Assembly (NCBI GenBank): GCA_032871835.1
Contig: CM065298.1
Coordinates: 92,193,891-92,257,890, forward strand
Source of the DNA: Dipteronia dyeriana
Lineage: Eukaryota; Streptophyta; Magnoliopsida; Sapindales; Sapindaceae
Reading direction: 5' to 3'
Length of the DNA stretch: 64,000 nucleotides
Made by a program: the position numbers and the translations under genes. Every line of letters begins with the position of its first letter. Position 1 is the stretch's first letter. Under the pieces are notes generated by a model. The model was not told the DNA's origin. It searched no databases and was given only the letters and a program-made list of their open reading frames with translations. Positions 47,427 through 59,440 of the stretch are shown piece by piece.

Positions 47427-48368
47427 AATTTTGTTTCCTTTTTAGTTAGGACAATTTTAGTCAGGTCAGTTATTAGCTTTGAAATTTAATCATTGTTAGT
47501 TTTGCAGTTATAAATAAAAACCAAACTCGGGATTTCTGAAATCTAAAGCATATGATCATAAGAACATATGAAAGTCGAGCATGATAATAAGAACATGCAA
47601 ATATAAAGCTCGAGACCATTAATTTGGTAAAAATCTTGAATGGGCGGAGAAGCTCGAAGGAGCACGCCAGCTAGCAAGGTCAGTCGACCTTAGCAAAAAG
47701 ACAAACCCTATGCACCAGATTCCGGAAAACGGCTCGAGGCGCTGTCGGGAAAAATACCAGTGAGATGCGCAACTATGTTAAGCAGATCAAAAGATTAACG
47801 ATTCGGCAACCCTTGCACAGACAAAACTAATGAGGCGTCTTCAGTAACTTATGTAATGACTCGAACATATGATCATGGTGAGCCTTGATATAATGTTTGG
47901 GTAGCAACCGAGTACGAAATGCTAGTATAAATATACTCGCTTGTTTCAAGATGGCTCGATTAATAATATAAGTCAGTTTAATAAGATACTTGGCACCAAG
48001 AGATTGCATTAGTCAGTTTAATAAGATACCTGGCATTAGAAAATCGTTCCATATAGACAACCAAGTTAAATAAGATACTCGGTAAAGTTACTCGGACAAC
48101 AAGTTAGCCAGTTCAATAAAATACTTGGCGTTAGCTTTTATTCCAAATAACAAAACCAAGTTAAATAAGATACTTGGTACTCGGTGAAATTACTTGAGTA
48201 ATAAGTTAGCCAGTTTAAGCAAAATACTTGGCTCTGAATAAAGCAGTTCACAAAAATATGAAACTTTATTGATCAAAATCTTTACAAGATGGAAAATTCT
48301 ACAAAAATGACCTAGGGTTGGGATGAGGATTTAGAACTTTTGCCGATACTCAAGTCAGGCACCATCTC
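47427..48368. other. Ty3 element spacer between INT and antisense gene
   Basis: Non-coding. Contains a repeated 'agccagtt.aataa.atacttggc' / 'ccaagttaaataagatactcgg' motif, about seven copies between 47980 and 48240, on a roughly 50-70-bp spacing. Confidence 0.6.
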
Positions 48369-50714
48369 TTATTCATGAAGAAGACTCTCATTTAAAGGCC
48401 AGGTGATTGTGTTGACCAAGTCATCCATCCACTCACTGTAATCTGTTCTAGGGACCGGACCAACATCAGGAGTCCAGCCATCCACACCAGATTCCTTACT
48501 GGCATAGAAGGTCGAGAGAGAATGCTCTGATAGGATCTCCAAATGCATAGGATGAGGCTCTTTACCTTGGCAGCGGCAGTAAGCTCTCCATTCTTTCATT
48601 TGAGTCCGAAGAGATCCCAGAGACCGGTCCACATGATTCTTGATCGATAACTCCCAGTTGGTTCGGGCTTTGTCAGTTGCCTGATTCTTGACTTTAAAAA
48701 ATTCACCAGCTGAAACTAACCCTCGCTAAAATTCCTGAAGGAGGAGGGCGTCATAGGTTGGGGACCTTTTGAAACGATCGACCCCTTGGACCTTAAGTTC
48801 TAGCCTAGCCTCTTTTGATAGGGATTCAGCCCTAACATCTTTAGCCTCAGAAGGTAAGAAGTCCCTGTTAGGACTAGAAATTTCCGCTCCTGCTGATGCT
48901 TCAACTTGAACGCTTGGGAGAATTCTAGTCTCGGTATCATCATCACTTGATTCGATAAATGATACCACTCGAGGGACTTTATAAGGATGAGTGGGGGAAT
49001 CAATCAACTTTCTTTTCTTAGCCCGAGTACGATGGAAGTTGAGATCAGCCGCAGGATCATCCTGATCCTCAACATCAAGGAAAGATTTGAAGAAACCAGG
49101 ATCAAGATTTACTTGTTCGTCTAAAAGCTTTCCAGCTTTATCTTCATCCCCGACAGCAAACTGTTCGGGAGGAACCTCATCAATCGGGGACTTCGTCACA
49201 CCAAAAACTTCGCCAAGACAATCTTCAAGCCCGCTCTCATTTTCAGGAAATCTTTGGCCATCGAAGGTTTCGGTAGGACCACTCGGACCACTAGATTCCC
49301 CATGGTCGGCTGAATGACCTCCTCAGGGACGTACTTAGGGATCTGCTCATCAGCCTCAACAAATTCTTCATTCGAATCGGGTGGAGCAATACCTTCCTTG
49401 CTTTGGCGTGAAGCTTCTTTTTGGCTCACCTAAAGGATTGATTTCACCTGGCGAGCTTGAACATCGCAGACAATGTTCGAGTCATACACTAAACACAATA
49501 AAGAGAACCAAGTCAGAAGTAATATAAAAGTGAAATAAAAAATAAATAAATAAGGGGGGGAAGACCACTTATGTTGCCTATGATAGCCTGAAATCTGGCT
49601 AAAAAAGCCAAGCTCTATCATCTTCCTTTCGCTAAAAAGATAGAACATGCTCCTTTTTCCCATAGTACGCACTGCAGCCCGAGCAAGTCTGGTCAGCTCA
49701 GTATCGGAGAAGTCAAGTTTTTTCTTGTTCCATATATCAGGAGAACAGAAAAAATGGGAAACCTTTAGTACCGTCTGATTCCCCCCGACCGAGAGAGTAA
49801 TCTGAAGTTCTAAGTTCCCTCTGATAAAAAAATCAACTGTTCTTCTAGTGCTTGTTCGATGAAGGAAATCCCCACATGAAACCTTTCTTTTTTACATCAG
49901 TGGAGGTTTCAAATCCCCGGTTCACTTTTGTCCCCTCAGGGACCCAACAATCTAGCGAATTGGACATAAGAAAATAGGTTCCCGTCCGACCAGACTGCCT
50001 TAGTGTATAAAAATGCCTGATTTCATCTGGGAAAGGAGGTGATAGGTTCATTCGGCTCCACATATGCCACATGCATATCAAAATCTTATAGCTGTTCGGG
50101 GCAAGTTGGGCAGGAGCAATCCCTGCTTTAGCCAGAAACCAGGTAATAAATGGCTGGAGAGGAAGAGTGACCCCACAACAGTGCATGGACCCATAAATCT
50201 CTATCATACCCGGGGGAGGGTTCCATGCGGCTCTATCACCAGCAGGAGACATTGTAACCGAGTCATCCAAGTCTAATTGAGCACGATACTTCACGATCTC
50301 ATCTACCCCGACCACATTCGGCTCAGCATAAAACCCACTCGGACGATCTACAGAAAAAGGGATACGAAATGTTCTAAACTCCTCTTCAACGTCCTTCTCA
50401 TTAATAATTTGCTCCCTGATTCGAACGCTGCCTGAGCCGTGCTTGTGGACCTCACTTTTACTCTGATATTTTCTCATCCTGGATCGAAGAGGAACCCTGT
50501 GATCAGAAACGATAGATTTAAAACGGGATGATTCAGAACTAGAACTTAAACGGACGTCAGGGTAAAGCCCGGAAACGTCGACATCTAAAAAATGAGGTTC
50601 ATCATAAGGGATCTCCCCCAATAGTCTACGAACGTAAGAAACCAGTTGAAAATCTCCACGTTCAAGTGTCTCGAAAGCTATAGTAAAAATACGACGACAT
50701 GAAGATGGATCCAT
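48369..50714 (-). pseudogene. Antisense ORF of the Ty3 element (Transposase_28 / 'putative gypsy type transposon' domain)
   Basis: The ATG at 50714 opens a 289-codon frame (to 49845) containing GMIEIYGSMHCCGVTLPLQP, FITWFLAKAGIAPAQLAPNS and YKILICMWHMW. This matches in style the plant family described as 'putative gypsy type transposon'. Coding potential continues on the same strand: 49835-49600 (frame change; LARAAVRTMGKR), 49490-49196 (VSQKEASRQSKEG), 49199-48726 (KSPIDEVPPEQFAVGDEDKA, acidic, with KRKLIDSP) and 48632-48369. A GT-AG-like intron is possible around 49610-49480. At least one frameshift and one TAG break it. Antisense ORFs between INT and the 3' LTR are known from Tat-lineage elements; their role is unknown. 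It must be transcribed from its own promoter, opposite to the genomic RNA. Confidence 0.72.
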
Positions 50715-51201
50715 TAAAACTAACCTTTGGAATAAAGAAACCTGCTGTAAAACTTCGACGGAGAAGTTGAGATAATTTCTGCGTGAGAAAATCTGGGTTG
50801 AATGGCTGCTTCTGTAAAAATGACCCAGAGTAACCCCTCAATGGAACATTTAAAGAGGCAATGACACGAAACCCTAGGGTCTTAAAAAGTAGGAAAATCA
50901 AAATAAAAGATCTGATGACAAAAGCGGTGCACCAGTTAGCCCACCAGTCGCGTCTCATAAATGTTACCAAGGAAACCGAGCAGGTGAAAGACACGTGTCG
51001 AGAAATGAACTGACCAAGCCGTTAGAACACCAAAACGTCAAAATCTCGCGTGGAAGAACAAATCATATTTACGTGGTAGCCATTAAGACACGTCATTACT
51101 ACGAGGCGTTGTTTAAAAGATTATCATTCTGACATAAATGATTAAAAGGGCGATTAAAATACTTTCATCAGAAACAAGTTCCTACTCGGCAAAAATATTT
51201 T

Positions 51202-51211
51202 AAGGGGGTAT
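51202..51211 (+). promoter_or_regulatory. Polypurine tract
   Basis: 'aagggggtat' lies immediately before the 3' LTR (TGTTATATG), the site for plus-strand priming. Confidence 0.8.
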
Positions 51212-52025
51212 TGTTATATGTAATTTTTTACCAAAAGTACACGTCACTGAAAAGGTGGACAATCCCTTAAATATTACCAGAGACATCCAAGTAGGCATCC
51301 AGAAGATGAAAGAAAACATCACTAAGGAATGAAAACCCGAGTAAGTGTGAACACGAATATTCGACAAACCATAACCTGCTTAGGACCAAATGACGTCATG
51401 TTCTACTTGGAACAAATATGGAGAAATCTGAATAAAGAAGTCCAGTACATAACTCGCATATGAACCAAGAGTCACTAAAATGTGCAAAGAATTTCATATC
51501 GAGAAGAATTTCTAGGATAATAAAATACCAAACAGGAAAAAGGTTCCAGATCAGGCAACAATTTTATTTCTTCAAGAAGACTGCATTTTTAAGGAAATAA
51601 GTCCTAAATGGACTATATCACCAGAGTCTCATTCGACCTCCATACAATCTCCGAAATAGGAAAGAAGATAAAGACGACTCCAACAAGTAACCAATTATAA
51701 TTACATACAAATTCTTTACTTGTACAAAAAATATTAGGGTTCTATGCATATATAAATAGACCCATAATCTCATTAAAAAAAGAGATAGAAGAGCAAGCAG
51801 AGAGAAAAAAAAAGATCGAGAGTTGTAAGTCTTTATTTTGATAGTGGATTTTGGCTCGGTTGTTTGATCAACCACCCGTGGACGTTTCTCCGTTCACCGG
51901 AGTTTTACCACGTAAACTTGTGTCTAACCAGTCTCAAATTGCATTCTCCTTCTTTTTCTCTCTGAAGTCACGGCTAAAACTCAATCTTGTTGACTTTCTC
52001 ACAAATCGAGAAACCGACGTCAACA
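51212..52025 (+). repeat. 3' LTR of the Ty3 element
   Basis: TGTTATATG...GACGTCAACA, a close match to 40287-41084 with scattered substitutions and a ~15-bp difference after 'ttttttacc'. Confidence 0.95.
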
Positions 52026-52030
52026 GATAT

Positions 52031-54614
52031 ATTTCTAAAAAAGCTTTCAAAATTTAACTACTTCTACATTTTTCCCATAGAGGCACATTGTTTTAAATCT
52101 ATGAAACTTTAAAAAAGAAAAATAAAAGAAATAAAGCCAATTAAAAAACCATTGCCAAATATTATATTAACTTTTTTTTTGTGTGTGTAGATTTGATTAG
52201 ATAATACTATGAGATGTTTCTACAACATTATGGAACATTGTACAACATTTGTGTAACTGATTCCCACAAGAAAAAGTGTATGGGATTCCACATCAAATTA
52301 GCTAATCTCGACAACATGACGGAAACCACAATGTAACCGGAGATAACATTATGGTCGAAAAATACCATAGGAATCTCCATGGTGGCCGATCGAGCTTTGA
52401 AGGAGCTCAATTGATAAGGTTTTGTACCTAATTACAAAAGACGTTGGCTTGGTATCAAATTCCACAATTTCTTGTAGATTGGAGAGCTTATTCGGCTTGA
52501 AATTAATTTACTTATTACGGTATTCACATAGTTTAATTTGTGGTTTATGAAATTTTTAAAAGAATTTTTATTGACATCTGTATAAGATCAATTTCAGAAA
52601 GAGCATAGTTAAAAAAATTTATTTACTTATTACTTTTTGTTCCTTCAAAATGAAGGTTTACTACCTACATTCAAACTCTAGTATTGTAAATATAATCTCA
52701 CATTTATCCATTAAACAATAAAGTGTCGAGAGACCTCTATATAGGGTGTGAGTTACATTTCAGATCATTCTTATAGAGCCCAATCTTGTCAGACACTTAA
52801 CTTATTTTTGTACCAACTTTCAAAAAAAAAAAAAAAACCATAATCTACTTTGTTGTTGTTGTGTCATAGTGTCATACATTGCCTACCTACATTGCAGATT
52901 TTGCATGCTAGCGGAAGTGATGTTCAACTTTCGATTAGATAATATTTTAAAAAAAATATTACGATGATTTGGGGTTTTTGGTGGGAGGAGAGACTCGAAC
53001 CCATAACCTCTTAGTATATGAATAAGAGATTTTACCACCAAGCTAATCTCTTCCTTTTAAATTTTGATTAGATAATCAAATTAAGAGATAATTAACCTCG
53101 TGACCACTCATTTAGTTGGGTTGTGGGTACTATCAAAATGTTCATTAGATGGAAAATTCGGGTTAAAATGATCATTATAGGTGAACAGTGTGATGAAAAT
53201 GGTCATTCGTAGGGCAATTTACTCTAGTGGCCACTCATTTGGTAAGACTCTACATTAATAGCCATCCAATTGTAAATTACAACTAAATTAAAAAAAAATT
53301 AAAATTAGTTTCTTATTAAAAAAAAAGAAGAAAAGTTATCTTTTAAGAAAAAAACTTCAAAAAATATTTTCTAAAAAAAACAATTTAAATAATAATAACT
53401 TTGATCAAAAGGCACATGAGTTGGGCTCAAGGGAACAAGCAAGTGTCCAATTGGGCTCTTTCTTAAGAGTAGATTCGGTCACCTTCCAGTAAGGTGGACC
53501 GAATTCAACTTGATGGATAAGATGGACAATTACTACACCAATAATGCTTAGATGGAGTGCCTTTTAAGTATACTTTTTTTAAGATGATTTCTTGTTTAGA
53601 AAAGTTAGTTTCCTAGTGTAACAAGAAAAACAATCATCTAGAAGATTTAGTTTTATTTGAGGAAAAGATTCCTATTTATTAGGAAATAGAATTGGAAAAG
53701 AATAAAAATATGAGATATTAATTATGATAGTCATAATTAAATAAAGATTTATTTAAATACAATTTAAAAAATATTAAAATTGTGAAGGCTACGATTGTGT
53801 ATCCAATAAAGATTCAAACTTCTTCCCTTTAATGTTATCAATAGATATCATTATCCGAAGAGAAAAGATGAATAATAATAAGCTAATTATTCTTATTGGT
53901 GTGATACATATAAAAGAATCAATTATTCTCTTATTCGAGATCTATTCTTTTTCTTAAGAGTTTGGAGGAGTTTTGACTTGAGGAATAATAAGTATACACT
54001 TCTAGATTATTCACATTCGTGCAAGGATTGGAAGATCAAGTGGTTGATACACATTAAGATACCAATCTAATTTAGTTTTGATTTCAAGTTTTGTTCAATG
54101 AATTCGATCATTGCTCAAAAATTTTGAATTCGTTTTTTTTTGTTCTACTTTCCGCTACATAAATTGGTTTAGAAAATAATTTTTATCTACATAGCTAATA
54201 TACAGAAATCGTATAGTTTACATGTATTAACACATTTTGGTTCTTATGAAAATAGACACAACACTAACCTACACGACTTTATGGTGTAGGTGTGAAAGGC
54301 ATGCATACTGCTCGACATCTCATTAACATGTAAAGAAAATTATAATATATTAATTATGTAATGTAATTGTTTTTTTAAATACCATGATTTTTATAGGGCT
54401 ACTATTTTATTATAATATGTAATGTAATTTTGTAGGTTCGGATCTAGAATAAATCCAACAATAAAAAAAAACTAAAATAACAAAGAAAACATTCACGTAG
54501 ATTTACGATTCTTCACCGAAGATTATAAAATATTAAAACAAAAATATATCACATCCCTTTCAAACAAATATAAAATCATGTCAACGGTATTTCTAACATC
54601 CATTGGATTGATTG
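52031..54614. other. Intergenic repeat DNA
   Basis: No gene seen. 53100-53290 repeats the phrases 'ggccactcatttggt' and 'ggtcattcgtagggcaattt' with variants. 54340-54430 repeats 'tataatatgtaatgtaatt'. A SINE lies at 52944-53065. 'acgttggcttggtatc' at 52442 also occurs inside the RING-H2 gene (39823), with some similarity beyond it. Confidence 0.4.
52944..53065 (-). mobile_element. tRNA-derived SINE with 11-bp target duplication
   Basis: Read on the minus strand: A box 'ttagcttggtgg', B box 'gggttcgagtc' about 40 nt later, then 'tctcctcccaccaaaaa' and a T/A-rich tail. Identical GATTAGATAAT flanks lie at 52933-52943 and 53066-53076. The 5' part resembles a tRNA but lacks a full cloverleaf. Confidence 0.8.
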
Positions 54615-54800
54615 ATTAAATAAATCAAGAATTATTACTATTGTTTTAAAAAAAAATCTCATTTTTATTTAAAGAAATTATTATTAGATTATCCAGTCAA
54701 ATGCGGATTGACCTTGTCGTGTTAATTTTTGTTTACTTTTCCTATTGGGTAAAGGATAACTAATCTGCAATTGGAAACCCAAAATAATACTCTATATATA
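54615..54800 (+). repeat. Second copy of the RING-H2 upstream region, without its gene
   Basis: Matches 39195-39384, ending at 'aataatactct' where the first copy enters its (CT)n run. The viral copy begins within ~80 bp, so the downstream gene is absent here. Confidence 0.75.
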
Positions 54801-54941
54801 TACCAAAACGTAAACAGATGATATAAAATAAAATATACATAACAAAATATAGCAAACTAAGAAATATAGGAATTAAAAGACTTACAAAGGTAGTAATAGT
54901 CTGACAGCAAAAGAGATAAACAAGATAAGTCACTCACAATC

Positions 54942-55065
54942 TTTATTGAGATTCAAAAATATTTTACAAGAGAGAGAGGGAAAAGATTACAAAGCTTTCA
55001 GAGTAAGCTTAAAACTAGAAAATTGATCCTGCCTCCCTAAGAAAACCAAACCATATATATATATA
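54942..55065 (-). promoter_or_regulatory. Pararetroviral promoter and polyadenylation signal
   Basis: On the minus strand a TATA run (55065-55053) follows the last viral ORF. About 110 nt downstream lies AATAAA (54947-54942). A TATA box closely followed by the polyadenylation signal after the last ORF is the arrangement that yields the terminally redundant caulimovirid transcript. Confidence 0.55.
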
Positions 55066-55234
55066 GACTCTGGAAAAGTAACCAAACCATGATCCAGCTA
55101 CCTAACCATGATTACATTAAAATATATAAAAGATTTGTCCTCATATGCCGACAGTTTACTATTATGGATCAGAAGATGATAAGTCTTAATATGTGATTGG
55201 AGATATTTGTCAGGTTAAGCAACCATTGAAGGGA

Positions 55235-56626
55235 TCAGTCATGACCGAAATAAGTGGTGGGGTCATCACTATCATAATTGTTTTCTTCTTCTGTATCATC
55301 AACTTTATCCTGATTGTTTGATTCGGTATCTGCCTGGGACATACTAGCCATTGTCTTCTTCATTTCTTCAGCTATTTTTAATAGTTCATCAGAAGTGCTT
55401 GCAGCGGCAATTCTAGCTTGGTTTTGTGATTTAGCCATAAGAAATGGAGATTGGTCTGAAGATTTGTCGCTAAATGATGGATTATAAGAAAACCATTTAG
55501 AGACTCTTTCTTTGCCATGTTCTGAAAGATTCATATTGCTCCACCATTTAATTTTTGCCTGTCGACCAAAGTATGAAACATGAACATTTCCAATGAGTTT
55601 GTCAACAATATAATATTCTAACATGAGGATCCATGTTAGATTGAAATGAACGAAATATAGTAATAAGTCGGGGATAAAATCACAGTCATCTGGCTTAGAA
55701 AGTAATGATAACCATAAACGATAGCCTTCTTTAACCAGATGAGGAAGGAAATCAATAGTGGGTCCATATTTATCCCACCACTCAAGAAACCAGATTGGAA
55801 TATGGAGTGAGAAGTTATTGTAAAAATAAATAAACCATGATAAGGAATTACCAGGGTTTTGACCATAAAGAAATTTTGTCCAAGCATAGATATAATCCCA
55901 ATAAGAGAATTCAAAGACATGGAAAATCCTAAAAAAAATTCTAGTTTGGTTAGGATTTCCCCCCCACTAGTCAAGAGTAATAATTTTGCAAAATTTAATC
56001 TTTCTGAAGATCAATTTTTCTTTGTCGATTTTGTCAAAAACATTTGAGATAAAAATAGAGTCGGTGTCTACCAAAATGAACTCCTAGAAAATTTGTCTTT
56101 TTGATAAGTATTCAAAAACTCTACCAAACAAGGGATTAATAAGATCATCCGTAAGTTTTTTGGGTTCCTTAAAATAATGATCTAATAATAGCAATGTTTC
56201 CAAGGGGAAAAATCTGTCAAAGAAAGGTTTAAGGATATAAGGATATGTCTGATTATTGATTTTGGGGAGAGTATGGGAGATGGCTTGATAACCAGGATTG
56301 CTGGAGATTGAGTTATCTTGTTTTTTAGAATGTGGGCTAACATGTGAGGAAGTAATTGTTTTGAAGGAGCTGCTATCAGCTTTTAAGGGAGAAAAGTTGT
56401 TGGATATTTGTAATTGATTTGGTGAATATTGTTGGGATGATGACCCTGTGAATTGTTGAGGTTGAGGGTTAATAGGTTGAGATATCAAAGATAGGGCATA
56501 TTTGTCTTTGTGACTTGGCTTTGGATTATTATGAGATAAGTCATAATTGATTGTCGGTTTTTTATCTGATGATATCGATAGCCTAATATTCCGGCCACCT
56601 CCTCTTCCTCCTCTGCTGCTACTCAT
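55235..56626 (-). pseudogene. 3'-proximal viral ORF of unknown function
   Basis: The ATG at 56626 overlaps the end of the pol-type frame (stop at 56619) by a few bases. The N-terminus is Gly/Arg/Ser-rich (SSSRGGRGGGRNIRLS), then Ser/Pro/Gln-rich to about 56250. The C-terminal part (55974-55235, in other frames) is aromatic-rich with a WWDKYGP-like motif, then a Ser/Lys-rich and acidic tail (DDTEEENNYDSDD). Stops and frameshifts near 56084 and 55640 break it. Caulimovirids often have a translation transactivator or unknown ORF here. I do not assign a function. Confidence 0.6.
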
Positions 56627-57185
56627 GGGTTTTCCCCTGTAAAAACTCTCTGGTCAAAAAATCTGGAAGACTATTGTCAGTTCCTTTGATATATTCAATA
56701 TTAAAATCAAAAGCAGAAAGTAACGCTTTCCATCTAGTAAAAATTTGTTTGGAAGCAAGATTCTTAACATCCTTTTTCAAAATGAATTTGGCAGATTGAC
56801 AATCTACTTTTAAAACCAATTTTTGGTTGATAAGATCATCTTGTAGTTTTTGTAAAGTCATAACTATAGCTAAAATTTCTTTTTTGACAGTAGGATATTT
56901 TTGTTGGATGTCTTTCCATGAGCCCGAAACATATCTGACTAAGCATTCTTTGCCATTAATGATTTGTTTTAGAATGCCACCATACCCTAATTCAGAAGCA
57001 TCAATTTCAACAATTTTTGGGGCACTGGATGACAGATAAACATACAAGAAAGTTTTTTGACATGTTGTTTTACTTGTCTGACGGTAGATGTATGTTCTTA
57101 TGTCCAAGGTAAAGGGAATCTTTGAAAATGAGGTTTGCAAATAAGCCTTAATTCTTTGTAAAGGTTGGCAATATAATTTAAACAT
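56619..57185 (-). pseudogene. Viral RNase H region
   Basis: Carries IVEIDASELGYGGIL (first catalytic Asp), the Glu block around KKEILAIVMTLQKL and the VDCQSAKFIL Asp block. It ends EYIKGTDNSLPDFLTREF, the usual caulimovirid end with a histidine-less finish. The upstream end overlaps the RT frame with a frame change near 57180-57100. Confidence 0.85.
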
Positions 57186-57839
57186 CCTAAAAATCTTTGT
57201 AATTGTTTTTTGTCTTTTATTTCGTTAGAAAATTTGTCAGTAAATTCAAGGCTTCTTTGTATAGGAATGATAGTACCTCTCCTTATGTTGTGTCCTAGGA
57301 ATCTGATCTGAGTTTGAAATAGATGAATTTTTGGGGCAGAAATAACCAAACCATGGAATTTTATGGTCTTAAGAAAAATACCAAGATGTTTCCAATGTTG
57401 ATCAATATTACTAGAAAAAATCAAAACATCATCAATATAGACTATTGAAAATTCTGCAAAAGGATTAAAAATTGCATTCATGATACATTGAAATTCGCTA
57501 GGAGCATAATGTTCCATTCATATTGTCCAAAAGGTACAGTAAAGGCTGTCTTATAGCGGTCTTTCTCAGCAATTTGGATTTCATATCACACTTGAAAAAT
57601 ATAACAGAATTATAAAACCTTTTTAATAAATCAGATTTGTTAGGAATTGTATATCTTATCCATTGGAGTGAATCATTCAAAGATTTATAATTAATAACAA
57701 GTCTAGGAACTCCTCTTTCTATTTTAGCATTCTTTTGAACATAAAAGGCAGGACAACTCCAATGTGATTTAGAAGGCCTGATGAGTTGTTTTTGTAATAA
57801 GTCTTGTAAAGTCTTGTATTTCTTTTTTACAATATTCAA
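57098..57839 (-). pseudogene. Viral reverse transcriptase region, frameshifted
   Basis: Two frames together cover the palm and thumb. The upstream piece (57839-57498) has SHWSCPAFYVQKNAKIERG and RLVINYKSLND. The downstream piece (57517-57098) has APSEFQCIMN, IVYIDDVLIFS and IRFLGHNI. The frame changes near 57510-57560. The part N-terminal to 57839 is further decayed (57840-58140). Confidence 0.88.
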
Positions 57840-58141
57840 CCATTTCAGAGGTCATTTGGATAGGTCTAGCTTTAGTAGGAATTTCTTTTTCATTGAAATC
57901 CTTATTATAAGGAAGAGTGACAATATGTTTTTTTCTGTTCTAAAAGGCATTGGGAATCGAAGAACATATTTCTTTTTCTATTTTGGTTTTGAAATTGCTA
58001 ATTTTGTTTTAGAGGTCAGGATCCTCAAGTTGTTTTTCTTGTCTTTTAAAAACTAAATCTTCTTTAAGGAAGGAAAGTTGGGTTTGTTTTTTATTGAGAT
58101 TTGCAATACAATTTTCTAGGCTAGCTTGGTTGTCTTTATCT

Positions 58142-58615
58142 TTATGAATACATTTTTTTCAAAATATTCAAATCTCTTACCAAAACAGGGAAAATGAAAG
58201 GGAAAAGAATTTCCTTTCCAAGATATTCGGTAACGAGTCCTTCACTAGTGACATTAAAAGGTGATATTAAATATAGAAATGGTAATCCTAATATCACATT
58301 TTGAGATAGGGTTTTTACCATAAGGAAATCATTGGTGTAACATATCTCTTCATTACAAACTCTAGCATTAGTGAGTTTATACTGAATTTCTAATTGTTGC
58401 TTATTTGATCCATGTAAAGTTTCAGTGGTCAATTCTATATATTTTGTAGGCACAAGTGCTTCTTTTATACAACTGAGATCAGCTCTTGTGTCTACTAAAG
58501 CATTAACCCTAAGATTGTAATCTGAAGAGATTCTAATGTCTATTTCAATATACCATTTTTGAATTCTAACTTCTCTAGCAATATTAACTTGACTAGAATG
58601 AGTGAGATTACCCAC
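58142..58615 (-). pseudogene. Viral aspartic protease region, active-site motif altered
   Basis: The active-site block reads NALVDTRADLSCIKE: the Gly that normally follows Asp-Thr is Arg (codon at 58496-58494). Further on, SQNVILGLPFL is the usual second-half motif. The protease processes the polyprotein in the virus. With the motif changed it would not be expected to work. Confidence 0.85.
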
Positions 58616-58737
58616 AAATTCTTGATCAGGTTGGGCCGTGTCAGAATCATCAGAACTATTAAAATTAGGTTCTTTAGAAATATGGAAGGTTTAGGAATAG
58701 GAACATGGTCTTTTATGCTATTTTGGATATGTTTATC

Positions 58738-59101
58738 TTAGATATTTTTCATTATAATTTTTATTTCTTCTTTAATGTTCTGGATTTCTTTCTGCATGTC
58801 AGTAATATTAACATTTCTTGTTTTGGAATTTTGGAAGTATCCCAAGACATTTTCATCAAAATCAGGTGTTTGGATTGGAGCAATTTTAAAAGGTTTATTA
58901 TGTTTAGAGGATGGTGTCGAACTATTGGGGATTGCTTCTTTAGCAATCTTTTGTTGTATTTGTCTGACATGTTTTGATTTTTGTACGGGATCTTCTATGT
59001 TGTCAATCATGCCAAGTATAAGAGAATAATCATGTTGGTCTAGGACATTAATTTCTTTGCAAACACAAGGTTGTATATTAGGGTTAGTTCTAGAATAGGA
59101 A
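58738..59101 (-). pseudogene. Viral polyprotein linker between coat protein and protease
   Basis: Open frame running from the LTR insertion point to a TAA at 58738, with LDQHDYSLILGMIDNIEDP and a Lys/Gln-rich region. A second frame shift separates it from the protease. The counterpart upstream segment resumes at 63225. Confidence 0.6.
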
Positions 59102-59440
59102 TGATCGAACGATTTATATATATATTTGAGGTCCCCATTACCTAGATTTTGTTCTTTTTTTCAAGTATATTTTGGTATTTGATGTGTTTTTGAGCCTTGT
59201 GTAGGTACATGTTCCCTACGGAAGGTATTTGAGCTTAATTGAAGAGTTTTGGAGGTTAAATGGTAGAATTTGGAATAGCTTGTGCAGACACCCCAAATTT
59301 GGAAGGTCATATCTCTCTCCTTCGATCAAACTACATCTCCCATAACCACTTTTCGGAAATCCTCGGAGGTCTTCTTTCCAATGCACTTTACAGATTGCAA
59401 TTATGAGGTTTCTAGAGAAAGTTATGACTGTTTTCGTAAC
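59102..59440 (+). repeat. Truncated 5' LTR
   Basis: Matches the first ~345 bp of the 3' LTR (from 61097), from 'tgatcg.aacgatttatat' to 'gagaaagttatgac.gtttt'. Confidence 0.88.

Larger units (their letters stand above)
40287..52025 (+). mobile_element. Complete Ty3/gypsy LTR retrotransposon (11.7 kb), coding region decayed
   Basis: Two LTRs (798 and 814 bp) are flanked by the 5-bp target duplication GATAT (40282-40286, 52026-52030). The order gag-PR-RT-RNase H-INT places it in Ty3/gypsy. No chromodomain is visible after the integrase. An antisense gene lies between INT and the 3' LTR, a feature reported for some Tat-lineage elements. The body contains many stop codons, several explicable as C-to-T or G-to-A changes, plus frameshifts and a nested insertion in gag. 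Confidence 0.95.

Noticed and set aside
52944..53065. tRNA gene on the minus strand
   Set aside because: A and B boxes are present but no complete cloverleaf or acceptor stem; target duplication and tail show a SINE.
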